Origin: Parablautia intestinalis
GTDB lineage: Bacteria > Bacillota > Clostridia > Lachnospirales > Lachnospiraceae
DNA length: 53,178 bases
NCBI GenBank assembly: GCA_003612395.1
Contig: RAYQ01000024.1
Span: 1 to 53,178, forward strand
Reading direction: 5' to 3'
The translations under genes were made by a program, and so were the position numbers. This document shows positions 34,235 to 43,535 of this stretch, piece by piece. The first letter of the stretch is position 1. Every line of letters starts with the position of its first letter. The notes beneath the pieces are model-generated. The model was given only the letters and a program-made list of their open reading frames with translations, ran no database searches and was not told where the DNA came from.

Positions 34235-35614
34235 ATGAAATTAAACTATAAAAGAACTTTTTTAATCGGGCTGGCTTTTTTGTCCATCAGCGCTTTCTGG
34301 CAGATGTATGATAACATTATCCCGCTTATCCTGCAGGGGACGTTTCACCTGGGGGAGACGGTTACAGGAGTGATTATGGCCGCCGACAATGTTCTTGCAC
34401 TGGTTCTTCTGCCGGTTTTTGGCGCCTTGTCTGACCGGGTGGATACAAAGATAGGAAAGAGAATGCCGTTTATTGTGGGAGGAACTGTATTAGCGGTGGT
34501 TTTCCTCATGTTTTTGTCCGCAGCAGAACGAAAAGTGAATTTGGTGCTTTTTGTGATTACTCTGCTTGCACTGCTTATATCCATGGGGCTTTACCGCTCT
34601 CCGGCAGTAGCGCTTATGCCTGATTTGACGCCTAATAAGCTGCGCAGCAAAGGAAATGCCATTATTAATCTGATGGGAGCCGTGGGCGGTGTTTACACCC
34701 TGATTATGATCAGGTTTTTAACAGGGAAAGGGGAACATCCTGATTATTTTCCACTATTTGCAAGTGTGGCCGTGCTGATGATGGGATCGGTGTGCATTTT
34801 GTTCCTCACAATCAATGAAAAGAAGATCAGGGCAGGAATGGAGGAGGAGATAAGTGCCTGTGGGGAAAAGGTAAGGGAGCAGGAAAATGCTGCAGGTAAT
34901 GCGAATCCGGAAGAAATGCCGCCAAAGAGAGAAACTTCCCGGGAAAGAATCTTCGAAGGGGATGCATCAAAGGAAAAGGAGGAGAAGAAAGAGGAGGCTA
35001 TGCCTCCCCCTGTGAAAAAAAGCATGTACTTTCTCCTTCTGTCCATCTTTTTGTGGTTTACGGCGTATAATGCAGTTACAACCGCCTTTTCAAGGTATAC
35101 AAAGGTGGTCTGGAGGCTGGAGGGCGGCGGATTTGCGGACTGTCTGATGGTTGCCACTGTGGCAGCAATTATCAGCTATGTACCTATTGGAAATATTTCA
35201 AGCAGGATAGGAAGAAAGAAAACCATACTGGGCGGAATTATCTTAATGAGTATCTGCTATTTTGCAGCAATCTTTGCCAATGTTTATCATCCGGTTATCA
35301 ATATTGCATTTGCAGCAATCGGAATCGGCTGGGCGGCAATTAATGTGAATTCCTACCCGATGATAGTGGAGATGGGGAAAGGTAGCGATATCGGTAAATT
35401 TACGGGAACCTATTACACCTTTTCCATGACAGCACAGATTGTGACGCCAATTTTGTCAGGCTTTCTTCTGGAAAAGATTTCTTACAGAACGCTTTTTCCT
35501 TATGCGCTCTTGTTTTCGGCAGCGGCTTTTGTTACCATGTGCCAGGTGCACCATGGAGATACCAGACCGGATAAGAAAAAAAGCGTGCTGGAAAATTTTG
35601 ATGTGGATGATTAG
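34235..35614 (+). CDS. MFS sugar transporter (GPH/SLC45-like)
   Basis: This 459 aa protein has about twelve membrane segments in two halves. The loop G-A-L-S-D-R-V-D-T-K-I-G-K-R-M-P-F follows helix 2 and is typical of the glycoside-pentoside-hexuronide and SLC45 sucrose-type cation symporters. A long acidic and basic cytoplasmic loop (about residues 195-262) separates the halves, longer than in most relatives. Substrate is probably a sugar or glycoside; no catabolic gene is adjacent. ATG at 34235 follows an AGGAGG site 11 bases away. Confidence 0.85.
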   Translation: MKLNYKRTFLIGLAFLSISAFWQMYDNIIPLILQGTFHLGETVTGVIMAADNVLALVLLPVFGALSDRVDTKIGKRMPFIVGGTVLAVVFLMFLSAAERKVNLVLFVITLLALLISMGLYRSPAVALMPDLTPNKLRSKGNAIINLMGAVGGVYTLIMIRFLTGKGEHPDYFPLFASVAVLMMGSVCILFLTINEKKIRAGMEEEISACGEKVREQENAAGNANPEEMPPKRETSRERIFEGDASKEKEEKKEEAMPPPVKKSMYFLLLSIFLWFTAYNAVTTAFSRYTKVVWRLEGGGFADCLMVATVAAIISYVPIGNISSRIGRKKTILGGIILMSICYFAAIFANVYHPVINIAFAAIGIGWAAINVNSYPMIVEMGKGSDIGKFTGTYYTFSMTAQIVTPILSGFLLEKISYRTLFPYALLFSAAAFVTMCQVHHGDTRPDKKKSVLENFDVDD

Positions 35615-35870
35615 TACGTGGTACTGGTACCGGAAAATATAACAAATTGCTGCTTTCAGGCTTCTGATAAAGCCATCCATATGAGGAAGCTTGTACGGAG
35701 CCGAAAGCACAATTTTTAATAGCTTTTAATGTAAATTTTTAACTACGGGATTTGTGCCTGCACATTGCCTGCTAAAAACTTGTAAACCTTATATGGCTTT
35801 GGGCAATAAAACAGTGCAGAAATGGGGATAAGATTGAATAAATTGTCTGATGGCAATTAATTCAACCAGG

Positions 35871-35962
35871 AATTTGTGCCGAAGCGTCACAAATTCCATG
35901 ATGACAGAGTGAAATCTGACATTTCGCTCACCTCCTCAGCGCAAAGCGCTTCGGAATGGAGG
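35871..35962 (+). repeat. Structured leader repeat (family D), copy 2
   Basis: This diverged copy of 1834-1920 keeps the same folded plan: GAGTGAAAT-ctgac-ATTTCGCTC inside and CCGAAGCG pairing with CGCTTCGG outside. It ends at the TGGAGG ribosome site of the GDPD gene. Confidence 0.6.
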
Positions 35963-35968
35963 ATAAGG

Positions 35969-36790
35969 ATGATAATTTTGTACATAATTCTTATATTGGC
36001 AGCGCTTGTGATTCTTTACTTTTTAGCGATTATGCCGGCGCTGGGTAACAGAAAAGGAAAAGAGGACTTTTTTGGCGTATATTACGCCCACAGGGGCCTT
36101 CACGATAATGCCTCTGAAGCGCCGGAAAACTCAATGGCCGCATTTCGCAGGGCGGCAAAGGCAGGATACGGGATGGAAATGGACGTTCAGCTTACAAAGG
36201 ATGAGGTTCCGGTGGTATTTCATGATTTTACGCTTAAAAGAGTATGCGGAAAAGAAGGAAAGGTCAGTGATTATACGTGGCAGGAATTAAAAGAGCTTCG
36301 GATTTGCGGCAGCACAGAGACGATTCCGCGGTTTGAGGAAGTGCTTAAGGCAGTGGACGGTAAGACGCCTCTTATCATAGAGCTTAAGGTGGAAAGGACG
36401 GATCTGAAAACATGCAGAGTGGTGGATGCGTTGCTGAAGGATTATCCGGGGCTTTACTGTATTGAATCTTTTAATCCTCTGGTGCTTATGTGGTATAAGA
36501 GGCACCACAGGGATGTGGTAAGAGGACAGCTTTCTGACGGATTTATAAAATCCGGGGAATTTCGGGGTATTTTATACTATGTGCTTCAAAACCTGATGCT
36601 GAACTGGCTGACAAAGCCTGATTTCGTTGCTTATAATCATAAATACGCAAACATTTTATCAAGAAAATTGTGTCATGGACTGTACAGGAATCTGGCGGTT
36701 GCCTGGACTATCAGGAGTCAGAAGGAACTCGAGGCGGCTAAAAAGGGATTTGATATCTTTATTTTTGATTCCTTTGTACCGAATACATAA
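35969..36790 (+). CDS. Glycerophosphodiester phosphodiesterase (membrane-anchored)
   Basis: This 273 aa enzyme releases glycerol 3-phosphate from glycerophosphodiesters. An N-terminal membrane helix (residues 1-22) is followed by the GDPD barrel with Y-A-H-R-G, the metal/catalytic pair M-E-M-D-V-Q-L-T-K-D and V-F-H-D at about residues 55-92, and a late I-F-D-S-F. The length is normal. ATG at 35969 follows TGGAGG; the frame upstream is the family D leader, not protein. Confidence 0.9.
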   Translation: MIILYIILILAALVILYFLAIMPALGNRKGKEDFFGVYYAHRGLHDNASEAPENSMAAFRRAAKAGYGMEMDVQLTKDEVPVVFHDFTLKRVCGKEGKVSDYTWQELKELRICGSTETIPRFEEVLKAVDGKTPLIIELKVERTDLKTCRVVDALLKDYPGLYCIESFNPLVLMWYKRHHRDVVRGQLSDGFIKSGEFRGILYYVLQNLMLNWLTKPDFVAYNHKYANILSRKLCHGLYRNLAVAWTIRSQKELEAAKKGFDIFIFDSFVPNT

Positions 36791-36806
36791 AGGCAGGGCG
36801 GGTATA

Positions 36807-36887
36807 ATGAATAAGAGTCGAACTGTTACCAATAATTTTGTAGAAATGGACAGTTTTATTGACTTTTTGGAAACAACAGTTCCGTAA
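36807..36887 (+). CDS. Possible 26-residue peptide
   Basis: A short ORF starts 16 bases after the GDPD stop behind a weak GGCGGG site. It is polar with an F-I-D-F-L core. No family is recognised and it may be chance. Confidence 0.2.
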   Translation: MNKSRTVTNNFVEMDSFIDFLETTVP

Positions 36888-37039
36888 ATCCGGGTTGTTG
36901 TCTGATTTTTGATGAAAAAAACATATTATTTTTTCAAAATATAGTGCATATTTGCCAATACTATGGTATAATGTGGCAAAGGGTGTTGCTGGGTATCCGG
37001 CTTAGTTGTTGCCCGAAAATGAAAAAGGGAGAAAAAAGT

Positions 37040-39658
37040 ATGGCAAAATGGGTTTATTCTTTTGAAGAGGGGAACGCGGATATGCGCAATCTTTTAGGTG
37101 GAAAAGGCGCAAATTTAGCTGAAATGACCAACTTAGGTCTTCCGATCCCCCAGGGTTTTACTGTAACCACAGAGGCATGTACAGATTATTATGCAAAAGG
37201 GAAACAGATTTCGGAGGAAATCAAAGAACAGATTTTTACAGCTTTATCCCAGCTTGAAGAAAAGCAGGGAAAGAAATTTGGAGATACGGAAAGTCCGCTT
37301 CTCGTATCAGTCCGCTCCGGGGCAAGGGCATCTATGCCGGGAATGATGGACACTATTCTAAATTTAGGTCTTAACGATGTGGCAGTGGAAGGCTTTGCGT
37401 CAAAAACGGGTAATCCGCGTTTCGCTTATGATTCCTACCGCAGATTTATTCAAATGTTTTCTGATGTAGTCATGGAAATTCCCAAATCATTTTTTGAAAG
37501 AATACTGGATGAAATTAAAGAAGGAAAAGGTGTAAAATTTGATACGGAATTAACTGCGGATGATTTGAAAGAGGTAATCGTCAGATTTAAAGCGGTTTAT
37601 AAGGATAAAATGGGTGTGGATTTCCCGCAGGATCCCAAAGAGCAGCTGATGGAAGCTGTAAAAGCAGTATTTCGCTCATGGGATAATGAAAGGGCAATTG
37701 TATACCGCAGGATGAATGATATTCCCGGAGACTGGGGAACCGCTGTTAATGTGCAGGCCATGGTATTTGGAAACATGGGAAATACTTCAGGAACGGGCGT
37801 TGCCTTTACCCGTAACCCTTCTACAGGGGCGAAAGGCATTTATGGCGAATACTTAATTAATGCCCAGGGCGAGGATGTGGTTGCAGGTATCAGAACACCC
37901 CAGCCCATTACCAGATTGGAAGAAGATTTGCCGGAATGCTACAAACAGTTTATAAATATTGCCGGCAAGCTGGAGGATCATTACAGAGATATGCAGGATA
38001 TGGAGTTTACCATTGAGGATGGCAAATTGTTCTTTCTGCAGACAAGAAATGGCAAACGTACCGCACAGGCAGCTTTGCAGATCGCATGTGACCTGGTAGA
38101 TGAGGGCATGATTACCCCGCAAGAAGCAGTTCTTCGTATTGAAGCAAAATCATTGGATCAGCTTTTACATCCTACCTTTGATCCGGAAGCGCTTAAGAGC
38201 GGCCTCGTGATCGGACAGGCATTACCAGCATCTCCCGGCGCGGCGGCAGGTAAGGTATATTTTACCGCGCAGGAAGCTAAAACAGCCCATGAAAAAGGCG
38301 AAAGAGTTGTACTGGTACGTCTGGAAACTTCACCGGAAGATATTGAAGGAATGCATGCGGCAGAAGGTATTTTAACTGTGCGGGGCGGAATGACAAGCCA
38401 CGCGGCGGTAGTTGCACGCGGCATGGGTACCTGCTGTGTATCAGGGTGCGGCGACATATCTATTAATGAGGAAGAAAAAGTATTTGAGCTTGGCGGACAT
38501 GTTTACCATGAAGGAGATTATATTTCTTTAGACGGCTCTACAGGTAAAATTTATGACGGTGATATCAAGACCCAGGAAGCTTCCATCAGCGGAAACTTCG
38601 GAAGAATTATGGGCTGGGCGGATTCCTTCCGCAAGTTAAAGGTACGTACCAACGCAGATACGCCGGAAGATGCTGCCAATGCAGTTAAATACGGAGCAGA
38701 AGGCATCGGCCTTTGCCGTACGGAGCATATGTTCTTTAACCCTGACAGAATTCCGAAAATTCGTCAGATGATTCTCTCGAGAACTGTACAGGAGAGAGAG
38801 AAGGCGCTAAATGAACTGATCCCTTATCAGAAGGGAGATTTCAAAGCGCTTTACGAGGTAATGGAAGGAAGACCGGTTACCATCCGCTTTCTTGATCCTC
38901 CGCTTCATGAATTTGTTCCTACGGAAAAAGACGATATTGACGATCTGGCAGTAAAAATGATGATGACTGCAGAGGAAGTGCAGGAGGTATGCGATTCCCT
39001 TCATGAGTTCAATCCTATGATGGGACACAGAGGATGCCGCCTTGCGGTAACCTATCCTGAAATTGCCAGAATGCAGACCCGTGCGGTTATGGAAGCAGCT
39101 ATTGAAGTGAAGCAGGAAAAGGGCTTTGACATAGTTCCCGAAATCATGATTCCACTGGTAGGCGAAAAGAAGGAATTAAAATATGTAAAGGAAGTTGTGG
39201 TGGAGACCGCTGAGAAAGTAAAACAGGAAATGAATTCTGATATTACCTACCACATTGGCACCATGATTGAGATTCCAAGAGCAGCGCTTCTTGCAGATGA
39301 GATTGCCGAGGAGGCCGAGTTTTTCTCATTTGGAACAAACGACCTGACGCAGATGACCTTTGGCTTTTCAAGGGATGATGCAGGCAAGTTCTTAAACGAG
39401 TATTATAAGAAGAAAATTTATGAGTCAGATCCTTTCGCAAGACTGGATCAAAGCGGCGTAGGGCAGCTGGTTCAGATGGCGGCGGAAAAGGGAAGAAAGA
39501 CCAGGCCGGATATCAAGCTTGGTATCTGCGGCGAGCATGGCGGGGATCCTTCTTCTGTGGAATTCTGCCATAAAGTTGGACTGACTTATGTTTCCTGTTC
39601 TCCGTTTAGAGTGCCGATTGCACGGCTGGCAGCGGCACAGGCGGCTATTTCCAATTGA
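37040..39658 (+). CDS. ppdK: Pyruvate, phosphate dikinase
   Basis: This 872 aa enzyme interconverts pyruvate + ATP + Pi with phosphoenolpyruvate + AMP + PPi, important in clostridial glycolysis. The N-terminal ATP-grasp domain (G-G-K-G-A-N-L-A-E-M, V-S-V-R-S-G-A, S-M-P-G-M-M-D-T) is followed by the swivelling phosphohistidine domain with G-G-M-T-S-H-A-A-V-V-A-R-G-M-G. The C-terminal PEP-binding barrel has G-L-C-R-T-E-H-M-F and G-I-C-G-E-H-G-G-D. The length is as usual (about 874). ATG at 37040 follows AAAGGGAG. Its stop lies 18 bases before the first inverted repeat of the Tn7-like region. Confidence 0.96.
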   Translation: MAKWVYSFEEGNADMRNLLGGKGANLAEMTNLGLPIPQGFTVTTEACTDYYAKGKQISEEIKEQIFTALSQLEEKQGKKFGDTESPLLVSVRSGARASMPGMMDTILNLGLNDVAVEGFASKTGNPRFAYDSYRRFIQMFSDVVMEIPKSFFERILDEIKEGKGVKFDTELTADDLKEVIVRFKAVYKDKMGVDFPQDPKEQLMEAVKAVFRSWDNERAIVYRRMNDIPGDWGTAVNVQAMVFGNMGNTSGTGVAFTRNPSTGAKGIYGEYLINAQGEDVVAGIRTPQPITRLEEDLPECYKQFINIAGKLEDHYRDMQDMEFTIEDGKLFFLQTRNGKRTAQAALQIACDLVDEGMITPQEAVLRIEAKSLDQLLHPTFDPEALKSGLVIGQALPASPGAAAGKVYFTAQEAKTAHEKGERVVLVRLETSPEDIEGMHAAEGILTVRGGMTSHAAVVARGMGTCCVSGCGDISINEEEKVFELGGHVYHEGDYISLDGSTGKIYDGDIKTQEASISGNFGRIMGWADSFRKLKVRTNADTPEDAANAVKYGAEGIGLCRTEHMFFNPDRIPKIRQMILSRTVQEREKALNELIPYQKGDFKALYEVMEGRPVTIRFLDPPLHEFVPTEKDDIDDLAVKMMMTAEEVQEVCDSLHEFNPMMGHRGCRLAVTYPEIARMQTRAVMEAAIEVKQEKGFDIVPEIMIPLVGEKKELKYVKEVVVETAEKVKQEMNSDITYHIGTMIEIPRAALLADEIAEEAEFFSFGTNDLTQMTFGFSRDDAGKFLNEYYKKKIYESDPFARLDQSGVGQLVQMAAEKGRKTRPDIKLGICGEHGGDPSSVEFCHKVGLTYVSCSPFRVPIARLAAAQAAISN

Positions 39659-39675
39659 TGCCATAGGATTTTTGG

Positions 39676-39938
39676 TGTCGTAGGGCGCGTAAATTTATTC
39701 TATAATAAGGCAAACACATCTAGCCCCCGACATAGAAAAATAAGACCTTGCATCGAAGGATGCGGGTCTTATTTTTGTCCTCCGGACTATCCTTTCCCCC
39801 GCATAAACACAGGATTTTTAGGAACGTACTGCATAGAAGATCACCATGGAGTAGGGGCATACTTTCACATGGTAAAGTGGATAAACGAAAGTGCCTTTTA
39901 GGTGCCTTATACAGAATAAATTGCAATGCCCTACGACA
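39676..39938. repeat. 263-bp block with 36-base terminal inverted repeats
   Basis: The left arm (39676-39711) starts TGTCGTAGGGC and continues AATTTATTCT...TAAGGC. The right arm (39904-39938) is its reverse complement with six or so differences. The terminal TGT...ACA matches Tn7-family ends, and the arms look like transposase-binding sites. Flanking pentamers (TTTGG and TGGTG) are not an exact duplication. A terminator lies inside. Confidence 0.75.
39736..39776. terminator. Strong bidirectional terminator after ppdK
   Basis: AAAAATAAGACC pairs with GGTCTTATTTTT, with an inner GCATC-GAAG-GATGC stem and a T tract on both strands. It would stop ppdK transcription before the transposition genes. 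Confidence 0.8.
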
Positions 39939-40125
39939 TGGTGATATTTGTTTTTAATGTTTTTGGGAAAATGGGAACAGGTGTGGAAGCCTTGTAAATG
40001 CTGGATTTCTGGTTTTTCATTTCCCCAAAAAGGAAATTCCCAAATCCCCAAAAGTGGTATGATTTCATTTTTGGGAGCTGTTTTTGGGAAAATGCAGGAT
40101 GTTCCCGGATGGGAGGTTTGAGAGG

Positions 40126-40473
40126 ATGAGGAAGAAAAACTTCAAGGGAAGATGCGAAAAGAGGATGATTGGAAAGTGTTCTGATGTATGCAGGACATAT
40201 GATGCCATTCAGTATGCTTATGCCGATCTTCTGCAGGAGAGTGAGGAGGTTAAGGAAATCAGATGTAATGTTCTTTTGGATGGGTTGGATGTTGGAGAGT
40301 ATACATCAGACTTTGTTTGTACCAAAACAGATGGTGACTTGATGGTACGGGAATGTGTATTTCGTAAGTTTCTGATGAAGCCATTGACGGTGAAACTGCT
40401 GGATGCATCAAGGGAGTATTGGAACAGACATGGAGTAACGGATTGGGGGTTGGTCATTGATGAAGAAGTATGA
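40126..40473 (+). CDS. TnsA-like transposase endonuclease subunit
   Basis: This 115 aa protein is likely the partner of the TnsB-like transposase that cuts the non-transferred strand. The endonuclease core is seen as E-I-R-C-N-V...Y-T-S-D62-F-V...L-M-V-R-E76-C-V-F-R, where D62 and E76 align with the TnsA acidic residues. The lysine expected two residues after E76 is a Val, so cleavage may be changed or lost, or a nearby Lys/Arg may serve. It is much shorter than Tn7 TnsA (273 aa), lacking the C-terminal TnsC-binding part. ATG at 40126 follows GGGAGG. It overlaps tnsB by 14 bases. Confidence 0.75.
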   Translation: MRKKNFKGRCEKRMIGKCSDVCRTYDAIQYAYADLLQESEEVKEIRCNVLLDGLDVGEYTSDFVCTKTDGDLMVRECVFRKFLMKPLTVKLLDASREYWNRHGVTDWGLVIDEEV

Positions 40474-42292
40474 TTTGTTACGTTCTGGTGATAGCATTAT
40501 CCGAGTGTTGGATATTCGGGGTGATAGAATACTTATGATTGATTGCATAAAACAGACTATGCCAGTATGGTTAGATTCAGAGTTGCTGGAATCTTATGTT
40601 GGGTGTACTGATGGAGAGTTATTTGAGGTTAGTAGCGTTGATGTCATAAGAGATACTGATGCTCTGGATGCAGACCAGAGAAAGATAATGCATGAACGAT
40701 ATACAATGATTGCGCCTATTGTTTCTTTCATATCAGATGATAAGATGCGCTCTAAACTGATTGGTTCTATAGCAGAAGAAAGCAAAGTATCAAAGCAGAC
40801 AATTAGGAGTTATCTCTGTCTTTATTTATCTTATCTGGATATAACAGTGCTTGCACCTAAGAAACATCAGAGTGAACGGGAGTTGACACAGGATGAAAAG
40901 AATATAAGATGGGCGTTAAATAAGTTTTTCTATACCACGAAGAAGCAATCCCTTATGACAGCTTATACAATGATGCTTAAAGAGAAATATTGTGATGCCA
41001 TGGGTGTATTGTCAGAAGAATATCCATCTTTCTATCAGTTTCGATACTTCTATCGTAAGACAAGGAAGATGCAGAACTTTTACATTTCGAGAGATGGATT
41101 GAAGAACTATCAGAGGAATAACAGACCTCTTGTTGGTGAAGGAGTACAGGAGTTTGCACCTGCTGTTGGTGTGGGGATGCTGGATGCTACAGTGTGTGAT
41201 ATTTATCTGATTAATGAGGAAGGGAATCTTGTTGGCAGACCTATCCTTACTGCTTGTATTGATGCTTATAGTAGTCTGTGTTGTGGGTATTCTCTTTCAT
41301 GGGAAGGTGGTGTATACAGCCTTAGAGGGTTGATGCTGAATATCATTGCTGACAAGGTTACATGGTGTAAGCGTTATGGTATTTCCATAGAAAAAGAAGA
41401 TTGGGATTGTGATATGCTTCCAGCTACATTCGTTACCGATATGGGGAGTGAATATAAATCGGAGAATTTTGAACAAATAGCAGAGTTGGGTGTTACAGTT
41501 GTAAATCTGCCATCCTACAGACCAGAGTTGAAAGGATTGGTAGAGAAGTTCTTTGACTTGATACAGGAGACATATAAAAAGCATTTAAAAGGTAAGGGGG
41601 TGATTGAGCCTGACTATCAGGAACGAGGAGCGCATGATTACCGTAAGGATGCTTGTTTAACAATGATGGATTTTGAAAAGATTATTCTACATTGTATGAT
41701 CTATTATAATTCAAGGCGGATCATAGAAAATTTTCCATATACCGAAGCTATGATAGCGGATCAGGTAAAGCCTTATGCGTCCTGTATCTGGGAGTGGAGT
41801 AAGTCACAGATAGGAGCCAATTTAATAAATGTAGGTAGCAGAGAGCTGATGCTGACATTGTTACCGAGGACTGTAGGGAAATTTGGACGAACGGGTTTGA
41901 AGGTAAATAAGCTGCGTTATCATTGTGAGGGATATACAGAGCAATATCTATCCGGTGGTACTGCGACTGTGGCATATAATCCAGAGGATGTGACTTCTGT
42001 ATGGGTGATAGAGAATGGTTCGTATGTGGAATTTATATTGATAGAATCACGATTCAAAGGAAAAGATTTTACAGAAGTACAAGAGATACAGACCAGCCAA
42101 AGGGATATAATCAAGAGTGCTGCGAGAGATAATCTGCAGGCTCAAATAAATCTGGCACAGCATATAGAAGCCATTGCTGGTAGTGTCGGTACTCATAAGG
42201 ATATACACATGAAGAATATCCGCAGTACCAGAAAAAGAGAGCAGATGAAGAACCATCAGGATTATATGAGGGAGGGAGTAAGCCATGGCTGA
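40460..42292 (+). CDS. TnsB/TniA-like DDE transposase
   Basis: This 610 aa transposase has an N-terminal DNA-binding region, then the rve/integrase catalytic core with D242 (G-M-L-D-A-T), D327 (F-V-T-D-M-G-S-E-Y) and E362 (L-V-E-K-F-F). The 35-residue spacing between the second and third matches TnsB. A beta-barrel and a C-terminal helical tail (likely TnsC contact) follow. It should bind the element ends and join them to target DNA. Overlaps on both sides show a single tnsABCD operon. Confidence 0.9.
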   Translation: MKKYDLLRSGDSIIRVLDIRGDRILMIDCIKQTMPVWLDSELLESYVGCTDGELFEVSSVDVIRDTDALDADQRKIMHERYTMIAPIVSFISDDKMRSKLIGSIAEESKVSKQTIRSYLCLYLSYLDITVLAPKKHQSERELTQDEKNIRWALNKFFYTTKKQSLMTAYTMMLKEKYCDAMGVLSEEYPSFYQFRYFYRKTRKMQNFYISRDGLKNYQRNNRPLVGEGVQEFAPAVGVGMLDATVCDIYLINEEGNLVGRPILTACIDAYSSLCCGYSLSWEGGVYSLRGLMLNIIADKVTWCKRYGISIEKEDWDCDMLPATFVTDMGSEYKSENFEQIAELGVTVVNLPSYRPELKGLVEKFFDLIQETYKKHLKGKGVIEPDYQERGAHDYRKDACLTMMDFEKIILHCMIYYNSRRIIENFPYTEAMIADQVKPYASCIWEWSKSQIGANLINVGSRELMLTLLPRTVGKFGRTGLKVNKLRYHCEGYTEQYLSGGTATVAYNPEDVTSVWVIENGSYVEFILIESRFKGKDFTEVQEIQTSQRDIIKSAARDNLQAQINLAQHIEAIAGSVGTHKDIHMKNIRSTRKREQMKNHQDYMREGVSHG

Positions 42293-43535
42293 TCTTTCAA
42301 ATATTATACATATATTGCCAACAATGAAATCAGGTGCTGATCTGTTTTCAGCATTGGAGGTATTGCCGGAGTATGATGAGGTTATCCGAGAAACAGAGGT
42401 TCCTGTGCGTCTCATGGCTCTCTCTGATCTATACAGGATATATGTACCTTCCAAAATGTCATTGGAGATTTACAGTAAAATGTATCTGGCATTGTTACGG
42501 TCGTTGCAAAAGAAAGGTACGAAACTGGCGGTACAACAGAAGAATCAGAATTACAAAGGTATGTTACAGCAGGAATATAGTGGCATCATGGGTGGCTCTG
42601 ACAGCTTTACAATCATTGGAGCATCCGGTATTGGCAAAAGTTCTGCTATCAGCAGAGCGATTACGCTGATTACTGAAAACAGAGTGATTGAGGTTGAGAA
42701 TCCATATACGAAGATTATTCCATGTATCTGTGTACAGTGTCCTTTTGATTCTTCTGTAAAGGGGATGCTGTTGGAGATATTACGAAAAGTAGATGAAATG
42801 ATAGACAGTAAGTATTATGAGAACGCATTGAGAGCCAGAACTACAACGGATATGCTGATCGGGAATGTCAGTCAGGTAGCGCTTAATCATATTGGCTTGT
42901 TGGTGGTAGATGAAATTCAGAATGTATGCAACAGTAAGAATGGAAAGAGCCTTGTGGGTATGCTTACCCAGCTTATCAATAACAGTGGCATATCAATCTG
43001 TATGGTGGGAACTCCTGAAAGCGCAGTGTTCTTTGAACAGGCGGTACAACTTGCCAGAAGGTCATTAGGATTACGGTATGATGTGATGGAGTATGGTACG
43101 GATTTTAGAAATTTTTGTGAGATTGTGTTTTCCTATCAGTATGTGAAACAGAAAACGGAGATTACTGATGGGATCATGGAATGGCTTTATGAGCATACTT
43201 CTGGGAATGTATCGGTGGTGGTGTCTCTGATTCATGATGCACAGGAGATTGCTATATTAAGTGGTAAGGAAGTTCTTAATCTGGAAGCATTAAATGAAGC
43301 ATATCAAAAACGGTTATCTATGTTGCATGGGTTTATACATATGGAACAGAAAAAGCAGACTTCTAAGCTTAAAAAGAAAGTATCTGTTACGGTTACGGAT
43401 GTAAGGACTTCTGCAGAAGAAAAGCATAGCGGAGATTTTACGATTGCTGGATTGGTAGAGGATGCTAAAACTGAAAATGGGGATATTGTGCAGTTATTGA
43501 AGGTATATATGCCAGTGGTGGAGGTAGCGGTATGA
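42285..43535 (+). CDS. TnsC/TniB-like AAA+ ATPase
   Basis: This 416 aa ATPase selects target DNA and activates the transposase. Walker A is G112-A-S-G-I-G-K-S119, Walker B is L-L-V-V-D209-E210-I-Q-N, and G-T-P-E-S marks sensor 1. A C-terminal tail of about 60 residues is polar. It overlaps the transposase gene by eight bases and the tniQ-like gene by four. Confidence 0.9.
   Translation: MADLSNIIHILPTMKSGADLFSALEVLPEYDEVIRETEVPVRLMALSDLYRIYVPSKMSLEIYSKMYLALLRSLQKKGTKLAVQQKNQNYKGMLQQEYSGIMGGSDSFTIIGASGIGKSSAISRAITLITENRVIEVENPYTKIIPCICVQCPFDSSVKGMLLEILRKVDEMIDSKYYENALRARTTTDMLIGNVSQVALNHIGLLVVDEIQNVCNSKNGKSLVGMLTQLINNSGISICMVGTPESAVFFEQAVQLARRSLGLRYDVMEYGTDFRNFCEIVFSYQYVKQKTEITDGIMEWLYEHTSGNVSVVVSLIHDAQEIAILSGKEVLNLEALNEAYQKRLSMLHGFIHMEQKKQTSKLKKKVSVTVTDVRTSAEEKHSGDFTIAGLVEDAKTENGDIVQLLKVYMPVVEVAV

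Noticed and set aside
36944-37039. Upstream extension of the ppdK reading frame
   Set aside because: The extra 32 codons are not dikinase-like and the ATG at 37040 has its own ribosome site.
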